A stretch of DNA of 64,000 bases from an uncultured Rhodospirillales bacterium. Its GTDB lineage: Bacteria > Pseudomonadota > Alphaproteobacteria > Acetobacterales > Acetobacteraceae. The first letter of the stretch is position 1. Every line of letters starts with the position of its first letter. Where the stretch lies: contig CAIMWH010000008.1 in NCBI GenBank assembly GCA_903845065.1, positions 1 to 64,000 of the forward strand. Reading direction: 5' to 3'. This document shows, piece after piece, positions 52,396-62,210 of this stretch. The position numbers and the translations under genes were made by a program. Under the pieces are notes generated by a model, which made no database searches, was not told the DNA's origin, and saw nothing but the letters and a program-made list of their open reading frames with translations.

Positions 52396-54222
52396 CTAGG
52401 CCGTCCCCAACAGGCCCTGCGGCCGCACCCGGATGAGCAGCAGCAGCACCACGCCGTAGATCAGCATCCGGTATTCGGCCAGCCCACGAAACACCTCGGG
52501 CAACCCCACCAGCAGCACGGAGCCCAGCAACGCCCCGGTGATATTCCCGAGCCCGCCCAGGATGGCGATGGTGAGCGCCAGCACCGAGATCTGCGCGTTG
52601 AAGGTCTCGTGGTTGATGTAGGAATACAAATGCGCCGTCACCGCGCCGCCCACCCCGGCGCCGAAGCCGCCGAACGCGAACGCCATCGCCTTGTAGCGAT
52701 CCGTCGCGATGCCATGCGCCCGCGCCGCCACATCGTCATCCCGCAACGCCCGCCAGGTGCGCCCGAGATGGGACGACAGCACCCGGGCCTGCAACAACGC
52801 CAGCGCCACCACCACCACCAGCACGAACCAGTACGCCTGTGGCGCGTCATACAGCGGGATGCCGGCGAAACTCAGCGGTGGAATCCCGCTGATCCCGATC
52901 GGCCCGCGCGTCAGGCTGTTCCAGTTCAGGATCACCAGCGCCACGATCTGCCCGATCGCCAACGTCGCGATCGAAACATAGTGCCCCCGCATCCGAAACG
53001 CCGGGAACACCAGCAACGTGCCGATCACCGCCGTCACCACGCCCGCCAGTGCGATCGACAACGTCACCGGCAACCCCAGCTCAATCGCCATCAGTGAGGA
53101 CGCATAGGCCCCGATCGCCAGCAACCCGGCATGCCCCAGCGAAACCATCCCCACCGTGCCGGCCACCAGCGTCAAGCTCAGCGCCAGCAACCCGTAAAGC
53201 AGCGCATTGGTTGCCGTCTGCACCACGTAATCCGAGTCCACGAACGGCACGAACACGGCGAGCACAGCCACCGCCACCAGCACCGGCCGCGGGATCGCCA
53301 GCGGCTTGCCGCGCGCCACGAAACTCCCCGTCATCGGCTCCGGCGGCGTCTCCTTCGCCGAGCTGAACAGCCCGTTCGGCCGCACGATCAAAATCAGGAT
53401 CAGCAGCACAAAGGCGAACAGGTTGCGATAGCTGGTACCGAACAGCGCAATCCCATAGCTCTCGATCAACCCGAGCAGCAGGGACCCCGCGATGGCACCA
53501 GGCACATTGCCCATGCCGCCGATGATCTGCGCCACCACCCCCTTCAGTGTGGCATCGAAGCTCATGCCAGGGTCGATGTTGTTGTAGTACATCCCCACCA
53601 GCATCCCGGAGAGCCCACCCAGCGCCGAGGCGATGGCGAACACCGACATGTTCACCCGGTTGGTATCCACCCCCATCTGCTTCGCCGCGTCCATATCCTG
53701 CGCCGTCGCCCGCACCGCCCAGCCCAGCTTGGTGAAGCGGAGGAAGGCATAGAGCACCCCCGCCGTTCCCAGCCCCACCGCCAGGATCAGCACATCGAGA
53801 GTGCCGATGCTGCCGCCGCCGATCTGGAACCGCCAGTCCGGCAGCGGGCTCGGCAACGCCCGCGGATTCGGCGTGAACACAAGCTGCGTGACCTGGTCCA
53901 GCACCAGGCTGATCCCGATGGTGGCCAGCAGCGGCGCGATCCGCGAGGCATTGTGCAGCGGCCGCAGCGCCAGCCGCTCGATCGCCACCCCCAGCACCGC
54001 GGAGGCCAGCAGCACCAGCGGCACCGTCAGCAGCAACGGCAAGTGAAGATGCGTGATGCAGACCCACCCGACATAGGCGCCCACCGTATAGATCGAGCCA
54101 TGGGCGAAATTGATCAGGTTCGCCACGCCGAAAATCAACGCCAGCCCGACCGCCAGCAGCGCGTAGATATTGCCGATCACCAGCCCGTTGACGGTGTAGT
54201 CGAGCCAGGTTCCCCAGTTCAT
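52396..54222 (-). CDS. Fused LivH-LivM permease
   Basis: N-terminal LivH ([31 protein letters not shown]) and C-terminal LivM ([32 protein letters not shown]) in one 608-aa ORF. Confidence 0.92.
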   Translation of the reverse strand: MNWGTWLDYTVNGLVIGNIYALLAVGLALIFGVANLINFAHGSIYTVGAYVGWVCITHLHLPLLLTVPLVLLASAVLGVAIERLALRPLHNASRIAPLLATIGISLVLDQVTQLVFTPNPRALPSPLPDWRFQIGGGSIGTLDVLILAVGLGTAGVLYAFLRFTKLGWAVRATAQDMDAAKQMGVDTNRVNMSVFAIASALGGLSGMLVGMYYNNIDPGMSFDATLKGVVAQIIGGMGNVPGAIAGSLLLGLIESYGIALFGTSYRNLFAFVLLILILIVRPNGLFSSAKETPPEPMTGSFVARGKPLAIPRPVLVAVAVLAVFVPFVDSDYVVQTATNALLYGLLALSLTLVAGTVGMVSLGHAGLLAIGAYASSLMAIELGLPVTLSIALAGVVTAVIGTLLVFPAFRMRGHYVSIATLAIGQIVALVILNWNSLTRGPIGISGIPPLSFAGIPLYDAPQAYWFVLVVVVALALLQARVLSSHLGRTWRALRDDDVAARAHGIATDRYKAMAFAFGGFGAGVGGAVTAHLYSYINHETFNAQISVLALTIAILGGLGNITGALLGSVLLVGLPEVFRGLAEYRMLIYGVVLLLLIRVRPQGLLGTA

Positions 54223-54226
54223 CCGT

Positions 54227-55387
54227 CTAGCTTCTCGGGATCGCCGGCTTGCCGTCCCACGCGATGAACTTGCCGCCCTTCACCTGCATGTTCGCCGTAT
54301 TGGCCCCGGCGACCCGCCGCGTGGCGACATCGAAGGCTACCCGGCCGAAAATCACGCTCGGCACACCCTTGATCTTGGCCAGCCCGTCATGGATTTCCAG
54401 CCGAGAGGTGCCGTACTGCCGCATCACCGCGGCCAGCAGCAGGATGGTGTCGTAGGCATAGGCGTTGAACGCATCCGGCTCCTCGTTGTAGCGAGCGCGG
54501 AATCGCTTCACGAAGTCCTGCACCTCGGCGCGCGGCTCCTCGGGGAAGAAGTTGGACTGGGTGTAGACCCCCTCCACCGCATCGCCGCCCAACTCGATGA
54601 ACTTCGGCGAATACACCGACCCGATCGCCACCACCGGCTGCGTCAGCCCGGCCACCCTTGTCTGCCGGGTGATCAACGCGCCGTCCGAGTAGTATGAAAT
54701 CAGGATCAGCCCATCCGGCTTGGCATCGCGCACCCGCACCAGGGTGGAGCGGAAATCGCGCTCCTCCGGCATGTAGCCCTCGGTCGCCACCACCTCGGCG
54801 CCCAGCGCCTTGGCCGTCGCCACCGCAAGGTCCTTCGAGGTGCGCCCCCAGTCGGTGTTCAAATGCAGGATCGCCGGCCGCTTCAACCCGAGGTCCCGCA
54901 CCGCATACGTCACCAACTGCGGAGACTGCTCGGACTGGCTGAGCGAGTTGCTCCACATGTAGTCGCCGCCCTTGGTGAAGTCCGGGTGCGAGTTGGTGAA
55001 GCCGAACTGCACCAGTTTGCCGCGCTGGTAGATCGGCGAGGCGGCCATCGAGGCGGGCGAGGAAAAATCCCCGAGTTCCGCCACAATCTTCGCATCGCCG
55101 ACGAACTTCTGCGCGATGGCGACGGACTGGCGCGGGTCGTTCTGGCTGTCCTCGAACTGCAACGCCAGAGGCCGGCCCTTGATGCCGCCGCCGCTGCCGT
55201 TCACCTCATCGAGCGCCAGGTCGAACCCCTTCTTCCACTGCGCGCCATACTGCGCCGCCGGCCCGGTCAGCGGCCCGCTGACCCCGAGGATCACCGGATC
55301 GGCGGCCCAGGCCGGGCGCACCGCGAGGGCTGCAACACCGGCCAGCAGCGCACGGCGGGTCGGGAGAAGGGTGGATGGGTCTCGCAT
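54227..55387 (-). CDS. Branched-chain amino acid-type substrate-binding protein
   Basis: Signal peptide; [44 protein letters not shown]. Confidence 0.92.
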   Translation of the reverse strand: MRDPSTLLPTRRALLAGVAALAVRPAWAADPVILGVSGPLTGPAAQYGAQWKKGFDLALDEVNGSGGGIKGRPLALQFEDSQNDPRQSVAIAQKFVGDAKIVAELGDFSSPASMAASPIYQRGKLVQFGFTNSHPDFTKGGDYMWSNSLSQSEQSPQLVTYAVRDLGLKRPAILHLNTDWGRTSKDLAVATAKALGAEVVATEGYMPEERDFRSTLVRVRDAKPDGLILISYYSDGALITRQTRVAGLTQPVVAIGSVYSPKFIELGGDAVEGVYTQSNFFPEEPRAEVQDFVKRFRARYNEEPDAFNAYAYDTILLLAAVMRQYGTSRLEIHDGLAKIKGVPSVIFGRVAFDVATRRVAGANTANMQVKGGKFIAWDGKPAIPRS

Positions 55388-55553
55388 TGCCTATGCCTCG
55401 CGGATGACGGGTTCATGGATGTGATGGGGACCGGCCGTCACCTCCCCGTGGAGGTCGGCGAGCGCGGATGGTCCGAGAGGTTCCGCGTGCCGGGTGAGAT
55501 TATTCACAGACTCAATGCGGAGGTCAATATATCGTCCGAAAAAAATCGTATAA

Positions 55554-55626
55554 TGCAATTTGGCCAAGAAATCCGCGCGTCAGGGCCATGCAATTCCGCC
55601 GCGAAAATCCGCGCGGTTTTGCAATT
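55554..55626. repeat. Iterated short repeats (3x TGCAATT, 2x AAATCCGCGCG)
   Basis: TGCAATT at 55554, 55589, 55620; AAATCCGCGCG at 55569 and 55605; upstream of the Liv/LLM operon. Confidence 0.65.
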
Positions 55627-55715
55627 CACGATTTCATATTGTGTATTCTCGGCGCTTCCCGCGGCCCCTGAGCGCAGCATGAAGCGCGCGCCGGATCGCC
55701 GTCAAGCATTTGCCG

Positions 55716-56786
55716 TCAGGGTTGAGGCGTGAACCGCTGCACCCGCTTGGCGTTGTCCACCTCGGTGGTGAACACGTTGCCCTTGGAATCGACCGCGATG
55801 TTGTGAACCCAATGGAACTGCCCGGCCTGCCGCCCCGACCGTCCGAACGCGCCCAGCACCATCCCGTCCGCCCGCCGGAGTATCCGCACCTGGTTGTTCT
55901 CGCCATCGGCATTGAACAGCAGGCTCTGCCCCGCATCGGCCCCTAGCGCCAGGTCCCACACGCTGCCCATCCCCAGCGTATCCGGCGCAATCCGCCACTC
56001 GCTGACGAAACTGCCGTCACGATGAAACACCTGGATGCGGTCATTCTGCCGGTCGCACACATAGACCAGCCCATCGCGCGCCAGCTTAACGCAATGCACC
56101 GGCGTGCCGAACTGCCGGGGCGCCGCGCCGTGTGGATCATAGTGCTGCGCCACATCGGCGGGCCGCCCGCCATACGCCCCCCAATGCCGCTTGTAGGCGC
56201 CGGTATCCGCATCGAACACGATCACCCGCCGATTGCCGTAGCCATCGGCGATGAACACCTCGTTGGCCGCCGCATCCACCGCCACATCGGCCGGCCGGCC
56301 AAGCCGCGTCACGTCATTGCTCGCCGTCCCGCGCGCCGGATGGCCGATCTGCAACACGAAAACGCCCTCGCGGGTGAACTTCAGCACCTGCGCATCAGCG
56401 GCCCCATTGCCGCCCACCCACACGAACCCCTTGGGATCGACATAGATGCCGTGCTCGCTCTCGAACCAGTCATGCCCCCGCGCCGGCCCGCCCCAGGCGC
56501 GCAGCACATTGCCCGCCGGATCGAACTGGATCACCGGCGGCGCCGGCACGCAGCAGATACTGCGCGGCGGATGCAGCGCCGCCCCCTTCTCGTCCGCCGT
56601 CAGGCTGCCAGGCCGCTGGATGATCCACACATTGTCCTGCCCATCCACCGCCACCCCCGAGACCTGCCCGAGGATCCAATTGTGCGGCAGCGGCTTCGGC
56701 CAGAACGGATCGACCTGCATGCGCGGCACCTCCGCCCACGCGGAGGCCGCGAACAACAGCGCGGCAACGAGGAGAAGCCGTGTCAT
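55716..56786 (-). CDS. NHL-repeat six-bladed beta-propeller secreted protein
   Basis: Signal peptide; GRPADVAVDAAANEVFIADGYGNRRVIVFD, HCVKLARDGLVYVCDRQNDRIQVF. Confidence 0.87.
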   Translation of the reverse strand: MTRLLLVAALLFAASAWAEVPRMQVDPFWPKPLPHNWILGQVSGVAVDGQDNVWIIQRPGSLTADEKGAALHPPRSICCVPAPPVIQFDPAGNVLRAWGGPARGHDWFESEHGIYVDPKGFVWVGGNGAADAQVLKFTREGVFVLQIGHPARGTASNDVTRLGRPADVAVDAAANEVFIADGYGNRRVIVFDADTGAYKRHWGAYGGRPADVAQHYDPHGAAPRQFGTPVHCVKLARDGLVYVCDRQNDRIQVFHRDGSFVSEWRIAPDTLGMGSVWDLALGADAGQSLLFNADGENNQVRILRRADGMVLGAFGRSGRQAGQFHWVHNIAVDSKGNVFTTEVDNAKRVQRFTPQP

Positions 56787-57910
56787 TTCACGCCAAGCAC
56801 CGCCTTCCAGTCATGGAAGATGTCGATATCCATCCCGTCCGGATAGAACAGCATCCCCGGCACATGCCCGGCCTTGTCGGTAATCCCATACTGCCAGACG
56901 ATCTGCTTGGTCTTGCGATCCAGCACCAGCACCCGGTTGCGCCAGTCATCATTGAGGATGACATTCCCGTTCGGCAGTTCCAGCGCCAGGGAGGGGTGGT
57001 TGAGCATCTTCTCGCCCGATTTCTCAACGTATTCCCAGGTGTTCTTCTTCGTCACCGGATCAAAAATCACCACCCGCCCCGGCTTCGAATAATCCGCCAT
57101 GATCACCTGCCCATCCTTGGTCGGATAAGCGTCCGACGGATACTGCACGTGCGGGATCTGCGCGCTCCACACCACCTTGCCCGCCCGCGTGATGCGGGTG
57201 AGCCAGGAGCCGCGGATTTCGGTGATCAGGATGTCGCCGTTGTCCAGCGGCGTCACCCCGTTCGGCAAATCCACGAAGCGCGGCGGATCGTGCTTGCACA
57301 CGCCGGGCTGGCCCCATTGTTCCTTGACCTCGTTTTTCTCCTTGTCGATGAACAGGATGCGGCAGTTGCGAATATCCGCCACCATCACCGTGCCATCCGG
57401 CAGAATATGGGCATCATCGGGAAAGTTGAAGCGATCCGGCGCGCTGCCCTTGTGGTCCGGCAGCCCGTAGGTCCAGGTGATGTTCTTCTCGGCATAGTCG
57501 ATGATGTGGATGTCGTAGTTGTCCTCCTCGTTCACCATCAGGCTGTTGCCATCGGGCGAGAAGAACACATCATCATTGCCGCGATAGTAGGATAAATCGG
57601 GCGAGGGCATTTCCCATACGATCCGCTTGTCCGGCGCCACCTCGATCAACCGATTGTTGCGCCGATCCGCGATGACAATGGGGTAGGGCAGGGGACCGCT
57701 CCACGCCGGCACCGGCTTGTCATGGCTCCCGGTGACGCGCGGCGGCGCGGGCGTTTTCACTCCGCTCGACACGATCCCGGCCCCGATCATCTCCTTCGTC
57801 ACCTTCACCGGCTTTTCCTCGCCCGCCGGACCAGGCGGCGCCGCCTGCGCGACGAGAGCGAAAGCCGACATGGCGGCCGCAAAGCTGAGCATCCGAAAAC
57901 ACGACGACAC
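56783..57910 (-). CDS. PQQ-like/arylsulfotransferase-type beta-propeller secreted protein
   Basis: Signal peptide; repeated IVIADRRNNRLIEV, FPDDAHILPDGTVMVADIRNCRILFID, LPNGNVILNDDWRNRVLVLD blades. Confidence 0.8.
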   Translation of the reverse strand: MSSCFRMLSFAAAMSAFALVAQAAPPGPAGEEKPVKVTKEMIGAGIVSSGVKTPAPPRVTGSHDKPVPAWSGPLPYPIVIADRRNNRLIEVAPDKRIVWEMPSPDLSYYRGNDDVFFSPDGNSLMVNEEDNYDIHIIDYAEKNITWTYGLPDHKGSAPDRFNFPDDAHILPDGTVMVADIRNCRILFIDKEKNEVKEQWGQPGVCKHDPPRFVDLPNGVTPLDNGDILITEIRGSWLTRITRAGKVVWSAQIPHVQYPSDAYPTKDGQVIMADYSKPGRVVIFDPVTKKNTWEYVEKSGEKMLNHPSLALELPNGNVILNDDWRNRVLVLDRKTKQIVWQYGITDKAGHVPGMLFYPDGMDIDIFHDWKAVLGVK

Positions 57911-57990
57911 CGGTTCATCCTCTCGACAGAGGAACGGCAGGCTAGGCCGATGCCGGCGGATTGCCGTTGACCTGTATCAACCCCGGCATA

Positions 57991-58004
57991 TGGTAGCGCT
58001 GCCA
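57991..58004. promoter_or_regulatory. LacI-family-type operator palindrome
   Basis: TGGTAGCGCTGCCA (one mismatch from perfect dyad, central CG step) 69 nt upstream of the sugar SBP gene. Confidence 0.5.
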
Positions 58005-58072
58005 GCCACCGTGTTACGGTGAAAAAAACCAACACCGCGCAACGGTGAAAAAGAACGAACGGGAGATCGACC

Positions 58073-59386
58073 ATGAAACAACACGGACACCTCACCCGCC
58101 GCCGGATCATCCAGGCCACGCTCGCCGGAACCACCGCGCTCGCCACCCGGAGCGCCCTCGCCGCGCCCGCTTTGGTGAAAGGCTCGAAGCTCACCTACTG
58201 GGGCGGCCTGATCTTCTCCGACAAGGCCAACAAGATGCTGGTCGAGACCATCAAGAAATGGGGCGCCGACAACGGCATCCAGACCGACGTGGTGATGATC
58301 AATCAGAACGAAACCGTCCAGAAGGTCTCCGCCGCCGTCGCCTCCAACGCCATGCCGGACGCGCTCGATCTCGGGCTCGATCTGTTGCTCCTGCTCTCCC
58401 GCCAGGGCGTGTTCATCACCCTCGATGATCTCTACACCAGCGTCGGCAAGGCCCAGGGCGGCTGGTTCCCCGCCGTGGCCAGCGCGACTGACACCACCAA
58501 GGTCGCCGGCGGCCGCACCGGCCTGCCCTTCGGCATCACCGGCAACCTGCTGCTCCGCCGCAATGACGTTCTGAGCAAGGCTGGCTTCGCCAAGGCCCCC
58601 GCCACCTGGGAGGAACTCGCCACCCAGGCCGCCGCCGTCAACAAGCCGCCGTTCTACGGCCTCGGCCTCGCCCTCTCCAACGTCGGAGACGGCAACACCC
58701 AGATCGGCGTGCTGCAATCCTACGGCGGCCGCATCGCCGATGACACCGGCACCAAGGCCGCCATCAAGTCCGACGCGACGCGCGAATATCTGCGCTGGGT
58801 GAAAAACGCCTGGGACAAGAAGCTCTTCCCGCCCGGCAACACCACGTGGGACGGCGCCGGCGACAACAACGCCTACCTCTCCGGCCAGGCAGCCTTCATC
58901 GCCAACACCGGCTCGGTCGGCATCGCCGCGAAAAACCAGGACCCCGAGTTGTTCCAGGGCACCCTCTATTCCGCCCTCCCCGCCGGCCCCAAGGGCACGG
59001 TTTCGCCGACCGACCCCAACGTGCGTGCCATCCCGAAAGCATCGAAAAACCCCGACGCCGCCCGCGCTTTGCTCGAACACCTCGCCCAGCCCGAGTTCAT
59101 GAGCGCCTACTACGCCGAAGCCATCTACGGCCCGGTTCTCCAGGGGCAATCCACCTTCAAGACCTTCGGCCCGCAGGACGCCATCCATTCCGGCCTGCTC
59201 GACCTCGTGCAGCGCGGCACCGCCCCGGCCTTCCCGGACGTCTACAACGCCGCCTACGCCGATGCGTACAACAACTTCGTCGTGCCCAAGATGATCCAGC
59301 GCGTGGTGATCGATAGCTGGGACTTCGACCGCGCGATGGACGAAGCGCAGAAGCAGACCCAGGCGATCTACGACAAATACAAGTGA
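58073..59386 (+). CDS. Sugar ABC transporter substrate-binding protein (SBP family 1)
   Basis: Tat/Sec signal; LTYWGGLIFSDKANKMLVETIKKWGADNGIQTDVVMINQNETVQKV. Confidence 0.9.
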   Translation: MKQHGHLTRRRIIQATLAGTTALATRSALAAPALVKGSKLTYWGGLIFSDKANKMLVETIKKWGADNGIQTDVVMINQNETVQKVSAAVASNAMPDALDLGLDLLLLLSRQGVFITLDDLYTSVGKAQGGWFPAVASATDTTKVAGGRTGLPFGITGNLLLRRNDVLSKAGFAKAPATWEELATQAAAVNKPPFYGLGLALSNVGDGNTQIGVLQSYGGRIADDTGTKAAIKSDATREYLRWVKNAWDKKLFPPGNTTWDGAGDNNAYLSGQAAFIANTGSVGIAAKNQDPELFQGTLYSALPAGPKGTVSPTDPNVRAIPKASKNPDAARALLEHLAQPEFMSAYYAEAIYGPVLQGQSTFKTFGPQDAIHSGLLDLVQRGTAPAFPDVYNAAYADAYNNFVVPKMIQRVVIDSWDFDRAMDEAQKQTQAIYDKYK

Positions 59387-60294
59387 CCACCGCCACCCGC
59401 CGGCGCCCCCCCGGCGCCGGCATATGGGGCACGTCGCAGTCCCGCTTCGCCTATACCCTTGTCCTGCCGGTGGTTCTGCTGCTGGCGGGGCTGGTGGCGT
59501 ATCCCTTCCTCTACGCCATCTACGTCGCGTTCACCGATCGCGTGGTGGGCAACGATGGCCAATGGATCGGCCTCGCCAATTTCCGCTACCTCGCCCAGTC
59601 CCCCGCCTTCTCGGCCGCCGTCTGGAACACCATCGTGCTGGTGGTGGCGAGTGACGCGCTGAAACTGCTGATCGGCCTCGGCCTCGCCTTGCTGGTCAAC
59701 CGGCGCTTCCGCTTCCAGGGCCTGTTCCGCTCGCTGCTGATGCTGCCCTGGGCGATGCCGGCCTTCGTCGCCTTCCTCACCTGGCGCGTCCTCTACCAAC
59801 CCATCGGCGGCGGCATCAACCTGCTGCTGACCGATAGCGGCATCTACCCCGAAATCGTCGACTGGCTCGGCCAACGCTCCACCGCCATGCCGGCCGTGAT
59901 CGCCGCCTCGGTGTGGCGCGGCTTCCCGTTCTGGTTCGTCAGCATCCTGGCCGCCCTGCAAACCATCCCCGTCGAACTCTACGAGGCCGCCCGCGTCGAT
60001 GGCGCCAGCGCCTGGCAGCGCTTCTGGGCCGTCACCTTCCCGTCCATCCGCCCGGTGGTGATCATCACCGCCGTGCTGTCTTCGATCTGGACGGCGAATT
60101 CCTTCGAAAACGTCTGGCTGCTCACCCAGGGCGGCCCGTCCGACGCCACCATCGTCTTCCCCGTGCTGGCTTATTTCGGCATGCAGACCCAGCGCCTCGG
60201 CGAGGCCGCAGCCGTCTCGGTGGCGATGCTGCCGGTGCTCGCCATCCTGGTTTTCACCGGCACCCATATGATGCAGCGCGGCGAAGACGAATGA
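59383..60294 (+). CDS. Sugar ABC transporter permease (MalF/UgpA-type)
   Basis: Multi-TM; YEAARVDGASAWQRFWAVTFPSIRPVVII EAA loop; GTG start. Confidence 0.92.
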   Translation: MTTATRRRPPGAGIWGTSQSRFAYTLVLPVVLLLAGLVAYPFLYAIYVAFTDRVVGNDGQWIGLANFRYLAQSPAFSAAVWNTIVLVVASDALKLLIGLGLALLVNRRFRFQGLFRSLLMLPWAMPAFVAFLTWRVLYQPIGGGINLLLTDSGIYPEIVDWLGQRSTAMPAVIAASVWRGFPFWFVSILAALQTIPVELYEAARVDGASAWQRFWAVTFPSIRPVVIITAVLSSIWTANSFENVWLLTQGGPSDATIVFPVLAYFGMQTQRLGEAAAVSVAMLPVLAILVFTGTHMMQRGEDE

Positions 60295-61121
60295 AGCGCC
60301 GCGCCCTCCTCGGCCTGATCGGCACCTACGCGGCCCTCATCGCCGCCGCCCTGCTGGTGCTGTTCCCGATCTACTGGATGGGCATCACATCCCTCAAACT
60401 GCCGCGCGAGATCTACCGCACCCCCTCCTTGTGGCCGCACGTGTTCACCATGAACAACTACCGCCTGCTGCTGGAGGAGAAGGACTTCCTCGACAACATC
60501 CGCAACTCCGTGATCGTCGCCGGCGCCGTCACCGCCATTTCGCTGGTGGTGTCATCGCTCGCCGCCTACTCCATGGTGCGCTTCCGCACCCGCTATCGCG
60601 GCCTCATAGGGCGGCTGATCCTGTTCGCCTACCTCACGCCCACGTCGTTGCTGTTCATCCCGCTCTCCATCCTGATGGCGCGGCTGCAACTCGGCAATTC
60701 GCTCTACGGGCTCGTCCTGGTCTACCTCACATTCTCGCTGCCGCTCAGCACCTGGCTGCTGCAGGGCTACTTCCGCTCGGTGCCCCGCTCGCTGGAAGAA
60801 CAGGGCATGATCGACGGCCTCACCCGCCTCGGCGCCCTGCTGCGCATCGTGCTGCCGCTTTCCGGCCCCGGCCTCGCCGCGGTCGCCATCTTCACCTTCA
60901 CTGGCGCCTGGAACGAACTCCTGCTCGCCCTGGTGCTGATCACCTCCGAAAGCGCCCGCACCGCGCCGCTCGGCCTGAACTACCTCATCACGTCGGACGT
61001 GCTGCCCTGGGGACCGCTGATGGCCGGGGCCGTGCTGTCCTCAATGCCGTTGATGATCCTCTATTTCGTCGCCCAGCGCTTCATGGTGCAGGGGATGACC
61101 ACTGGATCGGTCAAAGGTTGA
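60291..61121 (+). CDS. Sugar ABC transporter permease (MalG/UgpE-type)
   Basis: SLEEQGMIDGLTRLGALLRIVLPLSGPGLAAVAIFTFTGAWNELLLALVL. Confidence 0.92.
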   Translation: MKRRALLGLIGTYAALIAAALLVLFPIYWMGITSLKLPREIYRTPSLWPHVFTMNNYRLLLEEKDFLDNIRNSVIVAGAVTAISLVVSSLAAYSMVRFRTRYRGLIGRLILFAYLTPTSLLFIPLSILMARLQLGNSLYGLVLVYLTFSLPLSTWLLQGYFRSVPRSLEEQGMIDGLTRLGALLRIVLPLSGPGLAAVAIFTFTGAWNELLLALVLITSESARTAPLGLNYLITSDVLPWGPLMAGAVLSSMPLMILYFVAQRFMVQGMTTGSVKG

Positions 61122-61151
61122 AACCGCTCCAAACATCGAAGGGAGAACGCC

Positions 61152-62207
61152 ATGACTGAAAAAGGCATCCGCGTCGCGGTCGGCCAGTTCCATGAGCTGA
61201 CCGAAGACAAGCTCCTGTTCGCCACCCAGCTCGGCGTCACCGGCATCCAGCTCAACACCCCGAGCCTGCCTGGTGACACCCACTGGGAGGCGAAGGACCT
61301 GCGCGGGCTCGTCGACAAGGCCGCCGAATACGGCCTGGAGATCGAGGCGATCGAGAACGTCCCCACCCATTTCTACCACAAGGCCCTGCTCGGCTTGCCC
61401 GGGCGGGACGAGCAGATCGAGCACTACCAGACCACCCTGCGCCACATGGCCCAGGCCGGCATCCCCATCCTCGGCCTCCACTTCATGCCCAATTCGGTCT
61501 GGCGCACCGAGCGCTTCGCCCCCGGCCGCGGCGGCGCCGGCTGCACCAAGTTCGACATGGCGGTGATCGACGCCCACGAAAACGCCGGGGACCTGCGCCA
61601 ATACCTCCCCGCCGGCCTCGGCCGCCTGGAAACCATGCCGGTGTTCGGCCGCAATGAGGTGGTGGTGGACGCCGAGCAGATGTTCGACAACTACCGCTAC
61701 TTCATCAACGCCGTGCTCCCCGTCGCCGAGAAGGAAGGCGTCAAGATCGCGCTCCACCCGGATGACCCACCGGTGGAAATGCTCGGCGGCGTCGCGCGTA
61801 TCTTCCGCGAACCCGAAAACTTCAAGCGCGCTTGGGCGCTCAACCCCGAAAGCCCGGCCTGGGGCCTCAACCTCTGCCTCGGCTGCTGCTCCGAAATGGT
61901 TGGTGGGGCTGCCAACGTGAAGGAGATGATCGAGTTCTTCGGCCCCAAGGGCCGCATCCACTACGCCCATTTCCGCGACGTGCAGGGCACCGTGCCGGAC
62001 TTCCAGGAATGCTTCATCGGCGAAGGCAACTTCGATCCGGCCGAGGTGATGTGGATGCTGAAAACCAATGGCTTCAAGGGCTTCCTGCTCGATGACCACG
62101 TGCCGCACATGACCGGCGACACCGATTGGAACCATCGCGGCCGCGCCCACGCTATCGGCTACATGCAGGGCCTGCTCCGTATGGGCGCGCTCGCCCACGG
62201 CTGGTAG
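61152..62207 (+). CDS. Mannonate dehydratase (UxuA)-like protein
   Basis: VKIALHPDDPPVEMLGGVARIFREPENFKRA...NLCLGCCSEM...GRIHYAHFRDVQGTVPDFQECFIGEGNFD. Confidence 0.85.
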   Translation: MTEKGIRVAVGQFHELTEDKLLFATQLGVTGIQLNTPSLPGDTHWEAKDLRGLVDKAAEYGLEIEAIENVPTHFYHKALLGLPGRDEQIEHYQTTLRHMAQAGIPILGLHFMPNSVWRTERFAPGRGGAGCTKFDMAVIDAHENAGDLRQYLPAGLGRLETMPVFGRNEVVVDAEQMFDNYRYFINAVLPVAEKEGVKIALHPDDPPVEMLGGVARIFREPENFKRAWALNPESPAWGLNLCLGCCSEMVGGAANVKEMIEFFGPKGRIHYAHFRDVQGTVPDFQECFIGEGNFDPAEVMWMLKTNGFKGFLLDDHVPHMTGDTDWNHRGRAHAIGYMQGLLRMGALAHGW

Positions 62208-62210
62208 CGC

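Noticed and set aside
55554-55575. Minus-strand TTGGCCAAATTGCAT as a sigma-54 promoter
   Set aside because: GG-to-GC spacing is about 3 nt too short for a -24/-12 element.
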